A stretch of DNA of 64,000 nt from Sulfitobacter sp. JL08 (GCF_003352045.1 NZ_CP025815.1:4216001-4280000), one strand, 5' to 3'. Shown: positions 19,001 through 28,330, numbered from the stretch's first letter. Notes: generated by a model from the letters alone, not told the origin. Numbers and translations are program-made.

Positions 19001-19415
19001 CTGCTTCCAGCGGAAACCTTCGCAGCAAAGATGAACAAAAAGAATGGATCGTCTGAATTTTCAGCCCGCCGGGGGCTTCGATTGCGCGGGCAAACAGGGT
19101 ACGCGCGCTTCGCAGACGTTCCGTATCAAGCGTGCCTTCCAACCCAAGATCTAGCAGCGCTGCACGCAGGGGCGCATCTTGCAGCATCGCCCATTCGCCC
19201 AGACGACCAAATAGCCGGTTTTGCATCTCGCTTGCTGCGGCCTTCGTATAGGTCAGGCACAGGATGTGCTGAGGCTGCACATTGTTTAGCAAAAGACGCG
19301 CCACACGATCCGTCAGAACCCGTGTTTTTCCTGAACCGGCATTGGCTGCAAGCCAGGTCGATTCAACGGGGTTTGCTGCCTGTACCTGTCGTTCGGTTGC
19401 TTCGTTCCGGCGCAT
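16032..19415 (-). CDS. addA: double-strand break repair helicase-nuclease AddA
   Basis: A 1127-residue UvrD-like helicase fused to a C-terminal RecB-family nuclease. Motif I is LAANAGSGKTRVLTDRVARLL near the N-terminus. DDLIMKARQLL and HILVDEAQDTSPAQW (motif II) follow, and the nuclease motif is AIDFKTNA near the end. With AddB it processes broken ends for RecA loading. The chosen ATG (19415) overlaps the addB stop; an in-frame start at 19457 would add 14 atypical residues. Confidence 0.96.
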   Translation of the reverse strand: MRRNEATERQVQAANPVESTWLAANAGSGKTRVLTDRVARLLLNNVQPQHILCLTYTKAAASEMQNRLFGRLGEWAMLQDAPLRAALLDLGLEGTLDTERLRSARTLFARAIEAPGGLKIQTIHSFCSSLLRRFPLEAGVSPQFAEIEDRAAALLRAEIVDELAEADVDGCVSKVAQHFTGEDFTKLTDEIVRNRDLFQAGVKFKDLLGLFGLPADTTEDTVLASVMLGSEQLLLDALIGPLLNSSTNDQKTGRLLQSVTRLDWSALPVLESAFLLKKSPFSAKLGTVPTKPRQKDLAHVMPELDALMQRVERGRQMRLGLMAARRTQALYTFARQFLPTYDMRKQQRGWLDFDDLIMKARQLLRDSDVAQWVLYRLDGGIDHILVDEAQDTSPAQWDVIEKLAQEFTSGQGARTDATRTIFVVGDKKQSIYSFQGADPNEFDRMQNEFKARLNGVGLALQDLTLEHSFRSSEAILWLVDKTFDAQGAAGFSKDALHKAFKTDLPGRVDLWPVVEKSDESEERAWYDPLDQKSEKHHTVVLAEQIARTIRGMIDDQTVIPDETKGAFTGAGRLVRPGDFLILVQRRSALFHEIIRACKGQNLPIAGADRLRVGAETAVKDLGALLSFLATPEDDLALATALRSPLFGWSEQNLFSLSHRRTTHFLWQALREKPETYPETLAILQDLRDQTDFLRPYDLIERILTRHKGRKNLLARLGHEAEDGIDALLSQALSYERNSVPSLTGFLVWMQTDDLDIKRQMDGASNQIRVMTVHGAKGLEAPIVILPETARYAPPLRKEIIPVGQHAIWKTAADTAPEVLTSALDDLKNAELNERLRLLYVAMTRAEKWLIVAAAGELTKDDSSWYEMIQNAMKQAGAVSHDFEGGQGLRLSHGDWAGLRIETEDETDTPDPVLEAFFETPVPTLPPAHKTISPSDLGGAKALPGDAGADEESALKKGRQIHLLLEHLEDIAPAQRAALAAQLLQNGPDAATPEDAPGLIGEALNVLSEENLSGVFTRSALREVPVTAELGRHRLHGTIDRLIVADDRVTAIDFKTNATAPGTASEVPEGILRQLGAYAHALSQVFPGREIETAILWTATPTLMRLPHDLVTDALKRTPYLDDASAAT

Positions 19416-22360
19416 CACGTCAAATCCTCGGGTGTTGGATCGTCGCTGTTGTCCCATTCACCAAACCGCGACAATTGATCGTAATCGCCTTTATCAGTGT
19501 CTTTTTGCAGCATGCGCCGCGCCGTAAACCCTTGGGCAGGATCCAGATAGGCAGCGATCAGTTCTTTGAGCTCTTCCCAGATTTTTGCCGCCGGTTCGTC
19601 CTGAAGCGGCGCTTCAACTTCGGTCGGTTTGGAACCCAGACCGATGAAAACGGCACGCGCAACAGTTGCCGGCCCGACGCTTTCGAAACCACCGGCTTCG
19701 ATCATCGCGGCTTCCAGCAGCAACTGTTTATCGAATTTCCGCTGTTCGGCCGCGCTGGGCGGTTGGCCGGTTTTGTAATCATAAAGATAGACAGTGCCGG
19801 TTTCGTCCTGATCAATCCGGTCTGCAAACCCCTTTATTTCAAAACCCAGTTCCGGCAGCACAACGATACCGCGGGCGTCCTTTTCAAAAACCAAAGGCGT
19901 CGCGTGCCGGCGCCGTTCTTCTTCACGCTCCAGAAACCAGTCGGCGACGCGTTCCAGCCGCGCACGCCAAACCAGTTTCGTTGCGGGCCACGGCGCTTTT
20001 TCATCCAGCACCTGATCTGCAATCTGCATCAACATGTCTTTGGTCAAGCTGGATGGGTCTTGCACCGTCTGGCGTACGAATTGTTCCAGAATCGTGTGTA
20101 TCAATGTCCCCCGCAACGGCGCATCGGGGGACTGAACCAGTGGATCAAGCGGACGCAGTTTTAAAATATGTTTGGCATAAATCGCATAAGGATCCCGGAT
20201 CAGACGCTTAATGTCAGTCACGGCCAACTTGCGCGGTCTTGCTGCAACGGGGGGTCTTGGCGATGGGCGCGGGGCGGGGGCAACGGGTGAAACACGCTCC
20301 AACTCTCGTGTTCTGGCAAGCCATTCATCGCCGCGTGCGGTCATGTCCGCCAGGCATTTCAGACCGCCCTGTTCCGGCAAACCCCGCATCAGATTGGTCA
20401 GGCGGTTGATCCATCTGGAGGCAACGGTTTCAGCGTCTTCCGACCGCACTGAACGTGTCAGCCAGATTTCCTTTGCCGAAACGGCTTGTTGATAATCATG
20501 TGCGGACAGGCCGATACGCCGTTCCGGCAGTAGCAATCCGGCGCGATCGCGCAATGTCCGGTTCAACCAGGGATCGGGGGTCGGGGCGGCAGGCCAGATG
20601 CCTTCGTTCAAACCGCCCAGGATCAGCAGTTCGGCGCCTTGCACCCGCGCCTCAAGCGTACCCCAGATCATGATGCCGGGCGTGTTGTCATCCCTGTCGC
20701 GCACCTCGCCCTGAGACAGCAGGTTGCCGATCAGATTGTTGTAATCAAAGGCCGACATATCCCCGGCAGATGCGGCCTCGCGCTCGACCGATTGCATGAC
20801 CTGAAGCGCCGACTGCCCCGCATTCTTAAGCCACAGTTCGCCGGAATCTTCCGGCGCGGACCCTGCCGAAAGCCGTTGGGAAAGATCGATGTGTATCTGT
20901 GACCAGACGGACAAGGGGCGTGCGTCACCGGTGGCATTGCCCGGCACCGTGTTGCCCAGCCAGTTGGCCCAGTCCGGCGCGGCGGGATGGTCGTGCTGGC
21001 TCGCCCAGGCCCTGAAATCGGATTCCTTGGGGTAGGGCGGGGCAGTCCTGCGCAAATAAAGCTCAAGATCCCGCGTGAACAACAAGTGCTGATTGCGGCT
21101 TCCGCCACTGTGACACAAGGGATGCTTGAGCAGTGTAAACAGGAGTTCCGCAGACATTTTCTGTGAAAAAAGCTGTGCGACATGGCGCAAGAACCGGCCC
21201 GGCGGCGAAAGGTGCAAGGGCTGGCCCGCACTGTCATCAGGTGCGATGTTCCATTGATCAAGCGCCGCCGTAACACGTCGTGTCAGCATTCTGTCAGGCG
21301 TAATCAGCGCGGCGGTCTGGCCATCCTCGGCGGCTTGACGCAAGCGCAACGCAACGGCCAGCGCCTCATCTCTGGGATGACGGGCCTGAACCAGGGTCAC
21401 GCCTTGTGTCGCGCCAGCGATATCCGGCAGGGCAGGGCCTTCGGCCAGCCAGGCATCGGTGAACGGGGCAGGGCGCAAAGACAGGGAAACCAACCGGTTG
21501 CGGGCTGCGACATCCGGCCCGATATCAGCACCCCAGTTTGATATGTCGGCAGGTCGCAATCCCAATGCCAGCATCAGCTTGCGGTACCGGTATTGCGGGT
21601 GATCCTCGGACAGCAGCGGATCGTCCAGCTTGGTCCACACGTCTTCCGGAAGATCAAAGTCGAATCCCGGCAAGATCAGCGCGCCTTGGGAGAGCTTTGC
21701 AACGGCCTGCATCAACATCATCGTCGTTCCCCGCGATCCGGTGGAACCGGCGACGATAACAGGGTCTTTGGGCGGGTTTGACGCCCAATGCGCGGCCAGC
21801 GCGGAAACGACAAGGCGCTGGCGGGTTTCCACATCGGGTTCGGATGTGGCTCCGTCAAAATACTTTTTGATAATGGAAATGAATGTCTTAGTGCGCTCCC
21901 AGTGTCCTGACTGATCAGAAACATCCAGTGCCGATATGGCATCGGGGGAAACGCCTTCGCCGTGCATTTCGTCCATTAGTGCGGCCAGACTATCGGAAAG
22001 GTCGAACAAGGCAGCGCGGGATGCAAGATCAGGTTCTTTTTCCAGCAAAGTGCCAATCAGTTGCGACAACTCCAGCCGCCGGCGCAAAGCGGGAACAGCC
22101 GGCGGAATGCCCGCACCAACAGCGCCTTGCCCAAGGTCTGTGATGACCTGAATGCGCGGCAATAACATCGGTGGTCCGGCATCAAACAGATCGCGGATAC
22201 GGCGGGCCATCCGCTGTGTGTTCACGATCACTGTGACGCGCGTCAGCTTTTCGGGTGGTTGGTCTTTGTGGCGTGCAATCAGGCCATCAACCAACGCCTT
22301 GGGAAAATCTGCACCCAATGGCAGGCCAAAAACCCTTGGGCGGTCTGTCGGATCAAACAT
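19415..22360 (-). CDS. addB: double-strand break repair protein AddB (alphaproteobacterial type)
   Basis: A 981-residue partner of AddA. The N-terminal part is an inactivated helicase fold. The C-terminal PD-(D/E)XK nuclease carries VYLYDYKTGQPPSAAEQ followed by the Q-rich motif KFDKQLLLEAAMIE. The opening PRVFGLPLGADFPKALVDGL is usual in Rhodobacterales AddB. I do not see the four-Cys iron-sulfur pattern of Bacillus AddB. It overlaps both murU (eight bases) and addA. Confidence 0.94.
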   Translation of the reverse strand: MFDPTDRPRVFGLPLGADFPKALVDGLIARHKDQPPEKLTRVTVIVNTQRMARRIRDLFDAGPPMLLPRIQVITDLGQGAVGAGIPPAVPALRRRLELSQLIGTLLEKEPDLASRAALFDLSDSLAALMDEMHGEGVSPDAISALDVSDQSGHWERTKTFISIIKKYFDGATSEPDVETRQRLVVSALAAHWASNPPKDPVIVAGSTGSRGTTMMLMQAVAKLSQGALILPGFDFDLPEDVWTKLDDPLLSEDHPQYRYRKLMLALGLRPADISNWGADIGPDVAARNRLVSLSLRPAPFTDAWLAEGPALPDIAGATQGVTLVQARHPRDEALAVALRLRQAAEDGQTAALITPDRMLTRRVTAALDQWNIAPDDSAGQPLHLSPPGRFLRHVAQLFSQKMSAELLFTLLKHPLCHSGGSRNQHLLFTRDLELYLRRTAPPYPKESDFRAWASQHDHPAAPDWANWLGNTVPGNATGDARPLSVWSQIHIDLSQRLSAGSAPEDSGELWLKNAGQSALQVMQSVEREAASAGDMSAFDYNNLIGNLLSQGEVRDRDDNTPGIMIWGTLEARVQGAELLILGGLNEGIWPAAPTPDPWLNRTLRDRAGLLLPERRIGLSAHDYQQAVSAKEIWLTRSVRSEDAETVASRWINRLTNLMRGLPEQGGLKCLADMTARGDEWLARTRELERVSPVAPAPRPSPRPPVAARPRKLAVTDIKRLIRDPYAIYAKHILKLRPLDPLVQSPDAPLRGTLIHTILEQFVRQTVQDPSSLTKDMLMQIADQVLDEKAPWPATKLVWRARLERVADWFLEREEERRRHATPLVFEKDARGIVVLPELGFEIKGFADRIDQDETGTVYLYDYKTGQPPSAAEQRKFDKQLLLEAAMIEAGGFESVGPATVARAVFIGLGSKPTEVEAPLQDEPAAKIWEELKELIAAYLDPAQGFTARRMLQKDTDKGDYDQLSRFGEWDNSDDPTPEDLT

Positions 22361-23045
22361 TGCGGGCCGTCAGGGCGGCTTCGGCCAGTGGGATGCTTTC
22401 GGGTTGGCCCACATCACACCACTTTCCGCGGTATTCCAGACCAAACAGGCGCTGATGCTTCAGCATTTCCTCCCACACAATGTTCAAAGAGAATGCGGCC
22501 TGCGGGACATCGTGCAGCATGTCCGTCTTGATGATTTGCGCACCAGAATAAATCAGGCCCTTGCCGCGCGAAAGACGCCCCGATCCGGCCAGAAAAAAAT
22601 CCCCTGCACCGGAATGTCCAACTGCGTTTTCGGGGGAAACACACATCAGCAGCGCGTCCATGCTGTCCGGTTCCCACGCTTGTGACAAAGCTTGCAGCGG
22701 ATTTGAACCAACCCAGATTGCATCCGTGTTCATCGTGAACACCGGTCCGCCCCCAAGATACGGCAGCGCCGCCCGCAAACCGCCGCCGGTTTCAAGAATG
22801 TCGGGGCTTTCGCGGGACAAAATAACGCCGTGTTGTGAAAGATGCGCGGCCAGCACGTCGGGCTTGTAATGCAGGTTCGCAACAACTTTTTCGAACCCCA
22901 TGGGGCTTACCTGATCCAGCGCATGATCAACAAGTGGCCTGCCTGCGACGGGCACCATGGGCTTTGGCTGCTCGGCGGTCAGGTTGCCCATACGGGTTCC
23001 AAACCCTGCCGCGAACAACATTATGCTGGTTGGTGTGTCGCGCAT
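22353..23045 (-). CDS. murU: MurNAc-1-phosphate uridylyltransferase-like nucleotidyltransferase MurU
   Basis: A 230-residue NTP transferase with the signature MLFAAGFGTRMGNLTAEQPKPMVPVAGRPL and a later TMNTDAIWVG metal site. The adjacent AmgK-like kinase makes the call MurU rather than a generic sugar nucleotidyltransferase. AmgK-MurU salvages MurNAc from recycled cell wall to UDP-MurNAc. It overlaps the end of amgK by 25 bases. Function is inferred from the pairing. Confidence 0.85.
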   Translation of the reverse strand: MRDTPTSIMLFAAGFGTRMGNLTAEQPKPMVPVAGRPLVDHALDQVSPMGFEKVVANLHYKPDVLAAHLSQHGVILSRESPDILETGGGLRAALPYLGGGPVFTMNTDAIWVGSNPLQALSQAWEPDSMDALLMCVSPENAVGHSGAGDFFLAGSGRLSRGKGLIYSGAQIIKTDMLHDVPQAAFSLNIVWEEMLKHQRLFGLEYRGKWCDVGQPESIPLAEAALTARNV

Positions 23046-24043
23046 TGCGTCCTTAGTTTTGCAAGGATTTCAGGGGTTGGGACGGGCAGGGGGACCGTAA
23101 CAAGCGGACCAAGATGCTGTAATACAGGATGACGCAGATTGCGCTCGATAAACTCCCACACGCGCGGGATCATTTCGATATATCCCGGTTTTCCGGACTT
23201 GAGGCACAGCCTTGAAAAAACGCCGAGGATTCGCAGGTTCCGTTGCAAGCCCAGCAGAGCGTAACTGATGCGGAAACTTTCGGGTTCGACCCGGGCGCGT
23301 TCGATGTAATGCGACAACATTGCCTGTTCCAGCGCGGGCGGAACATCGCGGCGCGCATCCTGCAAAAGAGACACCAGATCATAAGCAGGATGCCCCAACA
23401 TCGCATCCTGAAAGTCCAGCAGGCCGACCCGAGCAACGCCGTGTCTGTCGGGAAGCCAAAGCAGGTTTTCCGCGTGGTAATCACGCTGGATCAGAACCGT
23501 CGGTGCGGCAACGTGTTCGCTCAGTGCAGCATGAAACGCGGATCGGAAATCAGATTTTGCCTGTTCATCCGTCTGACCCAGTGCCCCCAACTGGTACCAG
23601 TCAAACGCAAGGGCCGCCATTTCCGTCATGAGGATCGAATCATAAGCAACCAAAGCTGGCGGTTTCGCAGCATGAAGGGTGATTAGCGTGTCTGTTGCAG
23701 CCTGATAAAGCGTGCCTTCCAGCTCGGGTTTTGCCATCGCAACTCTGGCAAACAGATCATCCCCCAAATCCTCAAGAAGCAGAAATCCGTTTTCCCTGTC
23801 TTCCGCCAGAATGCGCGGCGCACTTAACCCGATGTCGCGCAGATAACGCGCGATGCGAATGAACGGCGCGATATCTTCGCCTTTTTCCGGGGGTGCGTCC
23901 ATCAAGACTGCTGGCGTGCCGTTCTTTGCCTTAAGGCGTTCGTAGCGGCGGCTTGATGCATCCCCCGCAAGTGCAGCGCGGTCACATCCGGCCCAGGCCG
24001 TGCCGGAAATGAAAACAGCTGCCTTTTCTTCACGCGGTGTCAT
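23021..24043 (-). CDS. amgK: aminoglycoside phosphotransferase-family kinase, AmgK-like (anomeric MurNAc/GlcNAc kinase)
   Basis: A 340-residue APH-fold kinase. It has LAGDASSRRYERL near the N-terminus, the catalytic loop LIQRDYHAENLLWLP (HAEN), and the metal-binding VGLLDFQDAMLG. AmgK phosphorylates MurNAc at C1. The ATG at 24043 overlaps the tsaE stop (ATGA). tsaE-amgK-murU-addB-addA is a conserved alphaproteobacterial string. Confidence 0.86.
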   Translation of the reverse strand: MTPREEKAAVFISGTAWAGCDRAALAGDASSRRYERLKAKNGTPAVLMDAPPEKGEDIAPFIRIARYLRDIGLSAPRILAEDRENGFLLLEDLGDDLFARVAMAKPELEGTLYQAATDTLITLHAAKPPALVAYDSILMTEMAALAFDWYQLGALGQTDEQAKSDFRSAFHAALSEHVAAPTVLIQRDYHAENLLWLPDRHGVARVGLLDFQDAMLGHPAYDLVSLLQDARRDVPPALEQAMLSHYIERARVEPESFRISYALLGLQRNLRILGVFSRLCLKSGKPGYIEMIPRVWEFIERNLRHPVLQHLGPLVTVPLPVPTPEILAKLRTQCATHQPA

Positions 24044-24513
24044 TTGGTTATGGCCTTTGACAGGTTTGCCCATCGATCATTCTGCCAGCTGAAGGTCAAG
24101 GTTCTGGCTGTTTCGGTGTCGCCCAGCTCAAACCGGATCAAAAGCGCATCTTCCGGCGCAAGTTCGCCCAGACGATCCGGCCATTCAATCAGGCAGATTG
24201 CAGTTTGAAACGCGTCTGACAATCCCAACTCCTCAACGTCATCCGGGGATGACAGACGATACAGATCGGCATGCCATATCTGTCCGGGTTTGGTGTCATA
24301 GACCTGAACCAAAGTAAAACTTGGCGAAGGTACATCTTCTGTCAGGCGTTGCTGTGACTGGATAAGATGCCGCGCGAAACAGGTTTTACCAGTTCCAATG
24401 TCCCCCTCAAGAAGAACAACATCCCCCGTTTCAAGCTGTTTGCCCAATCTGACCGCCAGTTCGGCAGTTTCAGCTTCGGTCGCCAGATCAAAAATCAGGG
24501 AGTGTTCATTCAT
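24040..24513 (-). CDS. tsaE: tRNA threonylcarbamoyladenosine biosynthesis ATPase TsaE
   Basis: A 157-residue P-loop ATPase with LLEGDIGTGKTCFARHLI and the downstream VPSPSFTLVQVYD and IWHADLYRL motifs. It helps the TsaD complex make t6A37 in ANN-decoding tRNAs. tsaD lies about 11 kb away in this window. It heads the tightly coupled amgK-murU-addB-addA set. Confidence 0.95.
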   Translation of the reverse strand: MNEHSLIFDLATEAETAELAVRLGKQLETGDVVLLEGDIGTGKTCFARHLIQSQQRLTEDVPSPSFTLVQVYDTKPGQIWHADLYRLSSPDDVEELGLSDAFQTAICLIEWPDRLGELAPEDALLIRFELGDTETARTLTFSWQNDRWANLSKAITK

Positions 24514-24553
24514 GCCGCCAAACTATCGCCTGTGACAGCGCTCGCAAGTGGGA

Positions 24554-26113
24554 TCATGCGGTCTCGGCTGTTATCGTTCGCTGTGCTTTCCGGATGAGGG
24601 GCGTTTCCGAATTCTTCTGGAACCTGACAAGCGTTGCCCCATTTGAAATCGGATGGACGCCGCACACCAATTCATGGCCGCAGTTCATACGCACAAGCCC
24701 GTCCCATTCGGCGCGTTCGGTACAATCCAGAACGTAGTCGCGCAACTCTCCAAACAGGGGGGTTGCTTGGCACTGCGTCTGAAAATGCCGTATGGCGTCC
24801 AGAATTGTCATGTCGACAAAGCTGCTGTCCGGGTCCGTCCGCCAAAGATCGCGATATGCGGTATTGGACAGGGTCAGAATGCCGGTCGAGGAAAAAACGA
24901 CAAGCGCGTCGTCCAAAGCATCAAGCAGGGATTGCCCCTGTTCCAGTTCCGACCGGAACCGGCGGGTCAGCGAAACCTCGGCGCTGATATCTTCGATCAG
25001 GAATGCGATCGCACCATCCGGATGGGGCCGCCCGCTGACCTTGTAAGTCGGACCAGAGGGCAGGGTCCAGGTTTCGACGTAGTCGCCGTTTCGTGCGCTC
25101 GCCACCAGATCGGCAATCTGTTCGCGCCAGGATTTATAGTCCTTGGGCTCGGGCATCATTCTGTTGTCGCGCAAGCGGTCAAAGAAAGACAAAAGATTCG
25201 GGCGCGCGCTCAAAAACTCGGCTGAAAGTGCCGTCAAGTCGATCAGGGCCGGATTAAACAGCGCCAATTGTCGGTTCCGGTCAAATATAGCCAGCCCACT
25301 GGATAGCTCTGCAAAGGTTTTGGTCAGCGTCTGGACAAAATTCCGCCGCGCGACTTCGGCATTCACAACCATGTCCACGTTAACAGCGTAACAAAAGCTG
25401 CGATCTTCAGCCCGCGACACGAAAACATCAAACCAGGCCGTTTGTTTTCCGCTGTCAACACTAACCGAGGTCCGGATCTTGCCTGTCTTGACCCTGTCAA
25501 TTTCGCCCAGATCAAACACCGGTTCGTTTTCTGAAATCCCCAGTTTGTTGCGCAGCACATCATAGGCCGGATTGTGCCATCTTGGCATGCTGTCATCACC
25601 GATTTGCCAAACAGGATAGGGTGCGCTTTCCATCGCCTCGCGCGCCATGGATTGTTCGGTGATTTGAACGGCCTCAACATGCTGACGTATCGCATTCCCG
25701 CTTGCGTCAGATGGTTCGATCACTTCAAGCCGGATGATTCCGTTATTCCATTCAACCGACAGCCTGGCCGGATCACCATGATCTCCGTCCGCATAGTCAC
25801 AACGGCCAGAACCGGAAAACGTTTCGATGCTTCGTGGCAATTCCGGGAAACGGGGGCGCAGCACCTTGCCTATCCGGGTCCAGCCGTCATCGTCGATGAT
25901 ATCTTCGATCAGGGCTTCTGCGTCAGGGGATACATCGCGCAGATTTGTTCCATCCAGCAAAAACACCAAACCGTCCGGTGAAACGGAACGGATGTTTTCG
26001 ACAGGTGCCGCCGGTTCGGAAGCGGTGCGGGCGATCCACAATAGGGCCAGCGCTGCAACGCCCGAACACACCAAGACAAGCAAAACCAAGTCACCCCAAT
26101 ACAGTCCTGTCAC
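24554..26113 (-). CDS. membrane-anchored PAS-domain protein without a kinase domain
   Basis: A 519-residue protein with one N-terminal membrane helix (about residues 7-27). It has at least two PAS-like regions in the second half (around residues 270-360, with FAELSSGLAIFDRNRQLALFNPAL, and 380-500, with DALDDALVVFSSTGILTLSNTAYRDLW). Neither a HisKA/H-box nor an ATP-binding domain follows; the protein ends in ITAETA. It may be a sensory scaffold or a degenerate histidine kinase. It sits between regB and tsaE, 110 and 40 bases away. Confidence 0.75.
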   Translation of the reverse strand: MTGLYWGDLVLLVLVCSGVAALALLWIARTASEPAAPVENIRSVSPDGLVFLLDGTNLRDVSPDAEALIEDIIDDDGWTRIGKVLRPRFPELPRSIETFSGSGRCDYADGDHGDPARLSVEWNNGIIRLEVIEPSDASGNAIRQHVEAVQITEQSMAREAMESAPYPVWQIGDDSMPRWHNPAYDVLRNKLGISENEPVFDLGEIDRVKTGKIRTSVSVDSGKQTAWFDVFVSRAEDRSFCYAVNVDMVVNAEVARRNFVQTLTKTFAELSSGLAIFDRNRQLALFNPALIDLTALSAEFLSARPNLLSFFDRLRDNRMMPEPKDYKSWREQIADLVASARNGDYVETWTLPSGPTYKVSGRPHPDGAIAFLIEDISAEVSLTRRFRSELEQGQSLLDALDDALVVFSSTGILTLSNTAYRDLWRTDPDSSFVDMTILDAIRHFQTQCQATPLFGELRDYVLDCTERAEWDGLVRMNCGHELVCGVHPISNGATLVRFQKNSETPLIRKAQRTITAETA

Positions 26114-26223
26114 GGATCAGCCTTCCCTCGACACGGTCGCCAATCCCAACCTGTCCAAAAATGGTTAATGCCGGGTTAATGTCGAAAAAATGCAAGGGAA
26201 ATTCAGGGTCAAAATAGACCGGA

Positions 26224-27615
26224 TCAGATTTCGATAGGTTGATTGCGACCCGTCGTGAGAGAGATGTTTTCAACGGATTTCGCGTCGATCCGGCCCCGTG
26301 GCCAGGTGACTTTCACAATCGCGCCGCGTTTCTGCTTAGATGATTTTGACGGCCGGTCAGGGTTGGATCCGTTGGCAAAGCTCAACTCGGCACCCGACCT
26401 TTCCAACAATGTCTTGGCGATAAACAGGCCAAGCCCCATACCTTCGTATTCCGGTCGAGAGCGCCCGTCGGCACGGCGGTTTTTCACAAACGGGTCGCCG
26501 ATCCGGCCGATAAGATGTGAAGGAAAACCGCGCCCGTCATCAACGATCCGCACTGATATCGTTTCATCATTCCAGCGGGTTTCGATCCATATGTTCGCAC
26601 TGGCAAAATCGACTGCGTTCTGAATCAGATTGCGCAGCCCGTGAATGACTTCCGGACGGCGCAGGATCGATGGCTGGAGCGCATCGTTTATATGATCGCC
26701 TTCCTGAAAGTGGATCGTCTTTCCGCGGCTCATATGAGGCTCGGCGGCTTCTTGCAGAACAGTTACCAGAGGCGCTTGTCGCAACAGCAGATCGTCTTTT
26801 CCCACCCGCCCCATATCGCGCAGGATATCCCTGCACCGGTCTGCCTGCTGTCGTATCAGTTCCGCATCTTCGCGTAGTTCATCACGGTCGTGCAGTTCTT
26901 CAATCAGTTCGGCGCTGGCAAGTTTGATTGTCGCCAAAGGCGTGCCCAGTTCGTGGGCAGCTGCTGCAACAACCCCGCCCAGATCTGTCAACTTCTGTTC
27001 GCGGGACAGGGCCATTTGCGTGGCCGCCAACGCATCCGACATCGAATGCATTTCGGACGTGACGCTGCGCGCGTAGACAGACAGGAACACAATCGCGATC
27101 ACCAGCGCGACCCAGTTGCCGAAAACAAACACATCCGGAATGCGCAGGATAAACCCCTGTTCCGTGCGCAACGGCAAATGAAATTCCGTAAGCAGCGTAG
27201 CGATCACAATTGCCGTACCTGCAAGAACGATGGTTGAACGTGGCGCAAGAACCGCAGCCGAGATCGTGACCGGACCCAGTAACAAAAGGGCGAACGGGTT
27301 ATGCAACCCGCCGGAAAGATACAAAAGAAAGCTGAGCTGAAGCAGGTCAAACAGCACCATCAGGAAATTTTCGGTTTCCGAAAGCCGTTTATTTTCCGGA
27401 AAGACAAAGATGGCGATCAGGTTTCCGATCACCGAGACACCGACGGCCATGTAACATAGACCAAGCTCAAGCTGTAGGCCATACATGCGCTGGGCAACTG
27501 TAATGGCCGTTAACTGCCCGACAATGGCTGCCCAGCGCAAAAGGATCATCGTGCGCAACCTGATCCAGTTGCTGCGATCGTCCCCGAATAAGATGCCAGT
27601 GTTTGAATCGGTCAT
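26224..27615 (-). CDS. regB: redox-sensing histidine kinase RegB/PrrB/ActS
   Basis: A 463-residue membrane kinase with about six N-terminal helices. The quinone-binding motif GGLHNPF is at residues 102-108. The H-box AAAHELGTPLATIK places the phosphorylated His at 221, and the redox-active Cys is at 261 (DRCRDIL). The G-rich ATP site is GMGLGLFIAKTLLERSGA. In this family oxidation or quinone binding switches off autophosphorylation. It is divergent from senC-regA, as in Rhodobacter. Confidence 0.96.
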   Translation of the reverse strand: MTDSNTGILFGDDRSNWIRLRTMILLRWAAIVGQLTAITVAQRMYGLQLELGLCYMAVGVSVIGNLIAIFVFPENKRLSETENFLMVLFDLLQLSFLLYLSGGLHNPFALLLLGPVTISAAVLAPRSTIVLAGTAIVIATLLTEFHLPLRTEQGFILRIPDVFVFGNWVALVIAIVFLSVYARSVTSEMHSMSDALAATQMALSREQKLTDLGGVVAAAAHELGTPLATIKLASAELIEELHDRDELREDAELIRQQADRCRDILRDMGRVGKDDLLLRQAPLVTVLQEAAEPHMSRGKTIHFQEGDHINDALQPSILRRPEVIHGLRNLIQNAVDFASANIWIETRWNDETISVRIVDDGRGFPSHLIGRIGDPFVKNRRADGRSRPEYEGMGLGLFIAKTLLERSGAELSFANGSNPDRPSKSSKQKRGAIVKVTWPRGRIDAKSVENISLTTGRNQPIEI

Positions 27616-27703
27616 TTGTGCCCTAAGTCTATTGCATCAGCCGGATGGATTGATAGGTGTCTTGCGTCACCAAGGTAATGAATGTCGGATTGAAGGAAAC
27701 CAT

Positions 27704-28330
27704 ATGCTTCGCGCTTTTGCAGTTGCAGCCGTTTTAGCGACTGTCGCCCTTTTGGGCGCGGTCTGGTTCGTAAGCCGCTCTGGTTCAGAAGCGGATCAGT
27801 TTGCGCAGTGCCGCACGTCCCAGATTGCGGGCGGAACGGGTTCAATCGGTGGCCCTTTCGAACTGGTGAATTTCGCAGGCGAAACGGTGACGGACAAAGA
27901 TGTGATCACGCAGCCTTCGCTGATCTACTTTGGATACACGTTTTGCCCGGATGTCTGCCCCCTTGATACGGCACGCAACGCGGAAGCGATCGATATCCTT
28001 GAAGAACGCGGTACGATGGTCACGCCCGTTTTCATTTCGATCGATCCAAAACGCGACACGCCCGAAGTTGTTGGGGATTTTGCGTATAACCTGCACGAAC
28101 GGATGATCGGATTGACCGGATCCCCCGAACAGGTGAAAGCGGCAAGTCAGGCTTACAAAACCTATTACAAGGCGCATGACGCCGAAGACGAATACTACCT
28201 CGTCGATCATTCCACATTCAGCTATCTCGTTCTTCCGGAAGCTGGGTTCGTCGAATTTTTCCGGCGCGAGATTTCGCCACAGGAAATCGCTGACAAGATA
28301 CAATGTTTCGTTGATGCTGCGCAAAATTGA
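27704..28330 (+). CDS. senC: SCO1/SenC/PrrC copper chaperone
   Basis: A 208-residue protein with an N-terminal membrane anchor. The copper site TFCPDVCP has Cys81 and Cys85, and the partner His is His169 (VDHSTF). It delivers copper to cytochrome oxidase and influences RegB signalling. The ATG at 27704 has GAAGGA upstream; the frame extends further upstream without a good start. Linked to regA downstream. Confidence 0.95.
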   Translation: MLRAFAVAAVLATVALLGAVWFVSRSGSEADQFAQCRTSQIAGGTGSIGGPFELVNFAGETVTDKDVITQPSLIYFGYTFCPDVCPLDTARNAEAIDILEERGTMVTPVFISIDPKRDTPEVVGDFAYNLHERMIGLTGSPEQVKAASQAYKTYYKAHDAEDEYYLVDHSTFSYLVLPEAGFVEFFRREISPQEIADKIQCFVDAAQN

